DNA of 64,000 bases from Corynebacterium ulcerans (GTDB lineage Bacteria > Actinomycetota > Actinomycetes > Mycobacteriales > Mycobacteriaceae), in assembly GCF_900187135.1 (NCBI RefSeq), contig NZ_LT906443.1:2108001-2172000 (forward strand). Reading direction: 5' to 3'. The position numbers and the translations under genes are program-made. Shown one piece after another: positions 58,614 to 64,000 of the stretch. The notes beneath the pieces are model-generated. The model was not told where the DNA came from. It searched no databases and saw only the letters and a list, made by a program, of their open reading frames with translations. Positions within the stretch are counted from its first letter, which is position 1. The number at the start of each line of letters is the position of its first letter.

Positions 58614-60920
58614 TTACTCGGACTGGTTGATCACTACCTCGGTGATTCTGTGGATGGTAAAACGATGCATGGAACCGTCGATAGGATCTACGGCAGAAAG
58701 CTGACCACTAGAAACAGTGATGGGCGTGACCACCCTATGCACTGCGTGGCCATGTTTATCCACGAATCCGAGCGTGACGGTGCGCTTGGCACGAATCGCC
58801 GACTGCAGCGCGCTGAGAACTCCTGAGCCATGAACTGTCGCTTTTGTTCCAGCCGCGACGGCTTCCTTAGCCACATCATGTCGCAGAATAGACGCTATGG
58901 CGGCGGCAATATGTGCCTCATTGTCTTCCTCTGGGTGCTGTGACCGCAGTGGCGTGGACACACGAGAAGGCGCGGGGCGGATATCGATGCTGATGCCATT
59001 GGCGTCTTCAGCCACCGGGTGGAAGCCCTCTTCGCGCAGCGCCTGGAGCACTCGAACCAAGGGTGCTTGTGATATGGCAACAGTGGGCGCGATGAGCCTG
59101 AGCCCAACAACTTCTGCAGCGGAGGTTCGGCTTACTTCTAGCAGTAAAGCTTCATCGGCGCAGCGTAGATAACTCACGGCGGGCCCGCCTCTTAAAGAGC
59201 CGTGACGACGCGCGACGTCGGTGATGAGATACTCGATAGATTGTGGCAGCTCACCCAGGACATGAGCTCTGAGAAAACCTGTGAGCTCTTCAGGCGTACG
59301 CCCTGCGTCTAAGGCACGTCGTACGCTTGATTCCGTGATGCGATAGACGCTAGCCAACCCCATTGATTCGGCCTCGCCCAAAAGTGTCATCTCTTGCATA
59401 AGAAGCTGGGGCAATGGACCAGGCGCAAGGATTGTCATATCGGCTTGTGGGATGAGCTGTGTGACCTCTGCAGGGGTTAATGATTGCGTTACCTGATCAA
59501 GACGTGAAAGCGCAGTGGACTCGGTTCCGTTGACAAGGGTATCTAGCACAGAAGTAGTGCCATTGCTTGCGGTAAGCACGCCGATCCAACGAGCTTCTGC
59601 AATGAGTTGATCAATATGCTCAGGGGAGACCCTAGACACACGCAGCGGGGCTGTAAAACCGATATGTGCGCGGAGTGAATGGTCAGAAATGCCTGAAGAC
59701 GTGGAATGCTGTGCTGCAGTCCGCAGGGTTAGTTCACGCAGCAACGGTAGTTTCTCATTCCACGTGGCTGGTGAGAGGAAGCGCTGGGGTTTGCCCTTAT
59801 CATCTAGGGTATTGACCATCCAAGGGCGCAAAACCCCATGAAAATACCAGCCGTACACCAACTGTGACCATTGGTGAGCCAGCGGAGAAACGAGCCATTC
59901 GTCGGCGCGGTGAGTCGGGCAGAGATAGTCACCTCCTGTGTCGTCGGCGGGGAGAGGATCTGGTACTCCTCTGGCGACCAAGTCACAAGATATAGCCAGG
60001 GACATAACACGCAGGGCTGTGAGTTCGTCGGAATCAAGAAACCGGGTGAGCGTGGTGACGCTACGAACTCCCAGAACTCCGTCTTTGAGCAGAGGCATGG
60101 GATCATGCCCGAGCTCTCGAAGAAGTATCCGCATAAGGCGTACTACCTCTAGACCAGTTCCGGCGCTATTCTCATCATTCTTGCTGGACGCAGCGAACTC
60201 CACGCGGGAACTCGGTAGTACAGGGATAAGCGGTGGCTGTTGGCCTCTCAGAAGGTATCTCACAGGCATAGAGAGGCGAACAGTCGTGGAGTCAACCCTG
60301 ATAAGAAGCCCTTGCGCGATCAGTCGCGGTATCGGTCGCTGAGGGTCTGCGTCAGGAGCCGCATCTTTGGTTATTCCTGTGCCTCCGGATCGATCAAGGG
60401 TAGCGAGGATTTTATGATCGCGTTCATCCAATGCATCCAGAATCTGCTGGAAATCAGTTTCTTCTTGTGCGCTCACTCCAAATAATTGCCACCCGGTAGG
60501 AAGTGCATTCATCGCCTCAGGGACAACCTTGAAAGACGCGGGGGAACCATACATGAGAGCACGCAGTACAAGTGCGGTAACAGCTTCTTTGACGAGTACA
60601 TCAAGGTTGTCAGGGGCTTGTTTCCCAAGATAGCGGTGGATTGCATCCACCAGATTGGGGGCAACCACAGGTTCGAGTTCTGCTCCAAGGGAACTGGCCG
60701 CCTCAAGCGTTAAGAGCTCGAATGCGTTGAGAGACATCAATGCACGTGCCAAGGATGCGCGTAACTGTAAACGGGCAGCTAATGAGGATATTCCAGGAGG
60801 AAGCGGGTGGGTGACGTCGGGTCTATTTTTCAGGATGGCTGCGAGGTTTTCCTCGTCGAGGGAACTCAACCACTCGCGGAAACTAAGGGGCCACGGAGAA
60901 GGTGCAAAAGAAGAGCGCAT
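58614..60920 (-). CDS. XPB-associated helicase-C-domain protein (Rv0862c-type)
   Basis: The 768-aa protein lacks Walker motifs of its own. It belongs to the actinobacterial family next to XPB (Rv0862c), annotated 'helicase-associated/helicase conserved C-terminal domain'. The N-terminal segment SFREWLSSLDEENLAAILKNRPDV (about residues 12-35) and winged-helix stretches (DERDHKILATLDRSGGTGIT, about 190-209) are typical. The C-terminal region ends in a WYL-like small domain (KRTVTLGFVDKHG, about 710-722; DPIDGSMHRFTIHRI). It probably acts with XPB in DNA repair, or as a DNA-binding regulator. The ATG is at 60920. Confidence 0.82.
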   Translation of the reverse strand: MRSSFAPSPWPLSFREWLSSLDEENLAAILKNRPDVTHPLPPGISSLAARLQLRASLARALMSLNAFELLTLEAASSLGAELEPVVAPNLVDAIHRYLGKQAPDNLDVLVKEAVTALVLRALMYGSPASFKVVPEAMNALPTGWQLFGVSAQEETDFQQILDALDERDHKILATLDRSGGTGITKDAAPDADPQRPIPRLIAQGLLIRVDSTTVRLSMPVRYLLRGQQPPLIPVLPSSRVEFAASSKNDENSAGTGLEVVRLMRILLRELGHDPMPLLKDGVLGVRSVTTLTRFLDSDELTALRVMSLAISCDLVARGVPDPLPADDTGGDYLCPTHRADEWLVSPLAHQWSQLVYGWYFHGVLRPWMVNTLDDKGKPQRFLSPATWNEKLPLLRELTLRTAAQHSTSSGISDHSLRAHIGFTAPLRVSRVSPEHIDQLIAEARWIGVLTASNGTTSVLDTLVNGTESTALSRLDQVTQSLTPAEVTQLIPQADMTILAPGPLPQLLMQEMTLLGEAESMGLASVYRITESSVRRALDAGRTPEELTGFLRAHVLGELPQSIEYLITDVARRHGSLRGGPAVSYLRCADEALLLEVSRTSAAEVVGLRLIAPTVAISQAPLVRVLQALREEGFHPVAEDANGISIDIRPAPSRVSTPLRSQHPEEDNEAHIAAAIASILRHDVAKEAVAAGTKATVHGSGVLSALQSAIRAKRTVTLGFVDKHGHAVHRVVTPITVSSGQLSAVDPIDGSMHRFTIHRITEVVINQSE

Positions 60921-60987
60921 GATGGTATCTCAGTTTAGTTGCTCTTTCAGATGACTTTTACCCCTAAAGTTTGAAACAATAGGACAC

Positions 60988-61176
60988 ATGGCAAACATGG
61001 AGAAAAAAGGATACGTCGATCCGGGCTGGCCTGCACACGTCCCGGGTGGCGGGCACGCTGTGACCGAGCTTGTGGCTAAAGTCGCTGGTGCTAATAGCCC
61101 GTGGGGCGACATCGAGCTACCTGTTCCTGCAGAAGAAACTGGTTATGTTCACCCTTATACCCGGGTGAATAAGTAA
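60988..61176 (+). CDS. Small conserved hypothetical protein (62 aa)
   Basis: Starts ATG at 60988 with AGGA 6 bases upstream, divergent from the helicase-C gene. The 62-aa protein is Gly/Pro/Val-rich (GYVDPGWPAHVPGGGHAV, then GANSPWGDIELPVPA and GYVHPYTRV). No signal peptide or membrane helix is present. I do not recognise the family; its position after the XPB pair fits the small Rv0863 locus of M. tuberculosis. It may be a protein-interaction peptide. Followed by an inverted repeat at 61251. Confidence 0.65.
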   Translation: MANMEKKGYVDPGWPAHVPGGGHAVTELVAKVAGANSPWGDIELPVPAEETGYVHPYTRVNK

Positions 61177-61250
61177 CCTGTAGCTCCACTATCTGCGGCG
61201 TCTTCCTTGTCTAACAAGTGAGGGCGCCGCAATTTTGTATGCAAAAGAGA

Positions 61251-61292
61251 TAAGTCCCGTTACCGCCAAAGAGATTAGCGTAACGGGACTTA
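61251..61292. terminator. Inverted repeat between convergent genes, likely terminator for rpf
   Basis: Perfect 13-base arms TAAGTCCCGTTAC and GTAACGGGACTTA with a 16-base loop. On the minus strand it is followed by CTCTTTTGC and lies 16 bases after the rpf stop codon. Confidence 0.7.
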
Positions 61293-61307
61293 CATTTTAG
61301 GCGTGTT

Positions 61308-62240
<933 letters not shown>

Positions 62241-62751
62241 TTTATAACGGTTGTGTCACGTTTTTCTTTCTTTTTAGTGGTGAAATTCCTGGGAGTTTTT
62301 TGGAAAAACGCTGGTCAAAGGCTGTTGTTGTGAGATGGAAATTTTTTATCACAGAGGCTAAAAAGAAGGCGTTTTTTAGAAATCTGCACCTTATCGCTGT
62401 TTTTATTGTGGCCGTGTGAGGTGGGTGTGACGGCGTCTTGAGCTGCTTTTGAAATGAGCTATACTTTGACTTTTACTGTCTCAAACTTTCCCTGGGAAAA
62501 TAGTGCATAGGCCGCCGCATCGTCTGAGGAATAATAATCAGTCGCGGTGGTTTCTTTTATTGCTGGCTTCAGCGGGAAATGTGCGATAAATCTCGGATCG
62601 GCACAGAGGGCTGGTGTGGGAGTCAGTGAAACTAGGTACCTGTCATACTTGACTCTGAGTGTTTGATTGCGTGATTTGCTGCGGTTTTGTGTGCGAATAT
62701 CGCAAGATAACCATGAGGATCATGTAGATAAAATATGGAAGGAGTCTTGTC
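62241..62751. other. Divergent intergenic region, rpf leader / cspB
   Basis: About 510 bases with no supported gene. A short palindrome TGCGA-ATA-TCGCA lies at 62692-62704, about 47 bases upstream of the csp start. Promoters for rpf (minus) and the csp gene (plus) are expected here; no hexamer pair is decisive. Confidence 0.5.
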
Positions 62752-63144
62752 GTGCCGATTGGCAGAGTTCGGTGGTACGACCCCGAAAAGGGCTACGGAT
62801 TCGTTTCTAATCCTGGAGACGAAGACTGCTACGTGGGCAAAAATGTGTTGCCGGCGGGCGTCGATAAGCTTGAAAAAGGTCAGCGAATCGAGTTTGATTT
62901 TGCGGACGTGGGGAAGAAACCTCAGGCATTACGCATAAAAATTCTTGAGGCGCCCAAGACACGTAGGCCGCAACATCGGCATAAGCATAGCCCTGAGGAA
63001 CTTCACGGCATGGTGTCGGATCTTGTGACCATTTTAGAGCTCAAGGTGCAGCCAAGTCTGAGAAGCGGACGGTTCCCAGAGCGTAAAGACGGTCGTCAGA
63101 TTGCTGGAATCCTTCGAGCAGTGGCAAAGGAACTTGATTCCTAG
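62752..63144 (+). CDS. cspB: Cold-shock-domain protein, long CspB type
   Basis: The GTG at 62752 has GGAAGGAG about 8 bases upstream. The 130-aa protein has an N-terminal cold-shock domain (residues 1-68): GRVRWYDPEKGYGFVSN carries RNP1 (KGYGFVSN). RNP2 is altered: DCYVGKNVL in place of the usual DVFVHxSAI. The C-terminal extension (70-130) is basic (KTRRPQHRHKH) and then helical. It matches the long Rv0871/CspB group in mycobacteria, also downstream of the rpfA/XPB cluster. It probably binds single-stranded nucleic acid. Confidence 0.88.
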   Translation: MPIGRVRWYDPEKGYGFVSNPGDEDCYVGKNVLPAGVDKLEKGQRIEFDFADVGKKPQALRIKILEAPKTRRPQHRHKHSPEELHGMVSDLVTILELKVQPSLRSGRFPERKDGRQIAGILRAVAKELDS

Positions 63145-63154
63145 AAGCATAAGA

Positions 63155-63205
63155 AAATACCGACTATGAAGAACGAAATGTCTTTATAGTCGGTATTTGT
63201 CTTTT
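63155..63205 (+). terminator. Terminator of csp gene
   Basis: Arms AAATACCGACTAT and ATAGTCGGTATTT, followed by GTCTTTTT. It lies between convergent genes. Confidence 0.88.
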
Positions 63206-63217
63206 TGAAGAAGACTC

Positions 63218-63745
63218 TTAAGTCACTGTGGTGCGTATAGACCAGGTGACTGTGTAAGGAGTTTCCTCGCCTTTCTCGTCATGGCCTATGAGTACGGAAG
63301 AGACTTCAATAACAACAAGTTTTGTGCGATCCTGGGAATCTTTTTTCAGGGGAGTGGAAACCGGAACAGTGACTTCGGTTGTCTCATGTGCGGTGTAAAA
63401 AGACTGGTCGTTTGCTACGGGATCGTCATAGATTTTCAGTAAAGTCCAGTCATGGTCAGAAACCTGTGGTGGAACTTTGACGGTGAGCTCCTGATCCGCG
63501 TTCACCGTTATAACCGGAACAGTGTTTTCCGGGCATGTGACACCGGGTTCGCAGATGCTAAAAGGGAAAACCTCTTGGCTAGATGAGGGCGAAGAAACCT
63601 CGATCGAGACCTCACGTGGTTCCTTTTCTGGACGGTTATTCCACCACGTTTGGAATGCTATTGACCCCGCTACCACTATTGCTACAGCCACGATGAGGGC
63701 AGTGATTTGAATGAGGTTTCTGCGTCGAGTTGTGCGACTAGCCAT
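63218..63745 (-). CDS. Membrane-anchored DUF2771-like protein
   Basis: The ATG at 63745 (MASRTTRRRNLIQI, 175 aa) gives a proper N-terminus: basic residues then one membrane helix (about 13-31). The extracytoplasmic part contains a Cys pair (ICEPGVTC, about 66-73) and ends in a beta-rich domain, VVIEVSSVLIGHDEKG and TVTWSIRTTV. This layout fits the DUF2771 family of corynebacterial membrane proteins, which lie beside glutamine cyclotransferase genes. Function unknown. The upstream, partial cyclotransferase gene ends 28 bases before its start, so the two probably form one operon. Confidence 0.7.
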   Translation of the reverse strand: MASRTTRRRNLIQITALIVAVAIVVAGSIAFQTWWNNRPEKEPREVSIEVSSPSSSQEVFPFSICEPGVTCPENTVPVITVNADQELTVKVPPQVSDHDWTLLKIYDDPVANDQSFYTAHETTEVTVPVSTPLKKDSQDRTKLVVIEVSSVLIGHDEKGEETPYTVTWSIRTTVT

Positions 63746-63773
63746 GGTGAGCAATACTACCTCGCCTGGAGAA

Positions 63774-64000
63774 TTACGGGGATATGCGCTGGACAAACCG
63801 AACGCGGTAGAGATCCGGCCACCGTTTGCCAGTGATATAAAAGTTGTCTGTGCCCGGTATATGGGCAATGCCGTTGAGCACGTTGTCAATATCTGGTTGT
63901 GCGTTGTTGGGGATACGGGAGGCGTCGATACGCTCTCTGACAACTCCACTGGTTGCGTCGATACCTAGAATGTCGGTGGATAAAAACTTATTTGCATAAA
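63774..64000 (-). CDS. Glutamine cyclotransferase, C-terminal part (5' end outside window)
   Basis: Reading the minus strand from the window end, the open frame runs without interruption to a TAA at 63774-63776. It includes STDILGIDATSGVVRERIDA and VLNGIAHIPGTDNFYITGKR with WPDLYRVRF. The motif N-G-I-A-x-x-P..F-x-x-T-G-K-x-W-P is the conserved C-terminal end of glutaminyl-peptide cyclotransferases of the beta-propeller (plant/bacterial) type, which form N-terminal pyroglutamate. These enzymes are normally exported. The start and signal peptide are outside the window. Confidence 0.82.
   Translation of the reverse strand, partial: YANKFLSTDILGIDATSGVVRERIDASRIPNNAQPDIDNVLNGIAHIPGTDNFYITGKRWPDLYRVRFVQRISP

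Overview
The window looks like a stretch of Corynebacterium chromosome, probably from the C. diphtheriae / C. pseudotuberculosis / C. ulcerans group. The reasons are the actinobacterial gene order (adnB, RCK channel, nudC, uvrD2, then a DUF2342/PDZ-Lon/UPF0182 block; later XPB, helicase C, rpf and csp), a tmRNA tag AEKTQRDYALAA of corynebacterial type, DUF5979 surface-protein repeats, a Pls/PosA-type synthetase and moderate GC. The species is an inference from recalled family knowledge; no search was run.

Layout. 1-6.2 kb: a co-directional run of the 3' part of an AdnB-like helicase-nuclease, an RCK potassium channel, NudC and UvrD2. 6.2-14.6 kb: an orphan ThiF/TOMM-like protein divergent from a YgjP-type metallopeptidase, DUF2342, a PDZ-Lon (YlbL) protease, a lipoprotein, a PPA1309-type protein and UPF0182, then initiator tRNA-Met. 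15.4-21.7 kb: a minus-strand three-gene operon (Pls/PosA synthetase, membrane acyltransferase-like protein, lipoprotein), the best candidate for an uncharacterised envelope system. 21.7-27.3 kb: an AT-rich intergenic region, a large LAxTG-anchored repeat adhesin and a small secreted protein. 27.6-34.4 kb: an amino-acid permease, the four-gene methylmalonyl-CoA transcarboxylase operon and a secreted trypsin-like protease.

34.5-42.5 kb: two inositol-monophosphatase-family genes (hisN and a relative), prfB, a probable frameshifted small gene, an AbgT transporter, ftsE-ftsX, smpB and ssrA (tmRNA). 42.9-48.8 kb: a Tat/lipoprotein beta-carbonic anhydrase, a membrane-anchored HicA-like protein and a siderophore ABC importer whose first permease gene is broken by a one-base insertion. 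49.5-54.8 kb: a complete 16S-23S-5S rRNA operon without spacer tRNAs. 55-64 kb: an aminotransferase, a DUF3239 protein, XPB helicase, a helicase-C protein, an Rpf with a long and strongly structured leader, a CspB-like cold-shock protein, a DUF2771-like protein and the 3' end of a glutamine cyclotransferase gene.

Genes that work together: AdnB and UvrD2 in DNA repair; the 5S/12S/small/1.3S subunits in carboxyl transfer between methylmalonyl-CoA/propionyl-CoA and pyruvate/oxaloacetate; FtsEX in division and hydrolase control; SmpB and tmRNA in ribosome rescue; the substrate-binding protein, two permeases and ATPase in iron-siderophore uptake. No insertion sequences, CRISPR arrays or prophage genes were seen.
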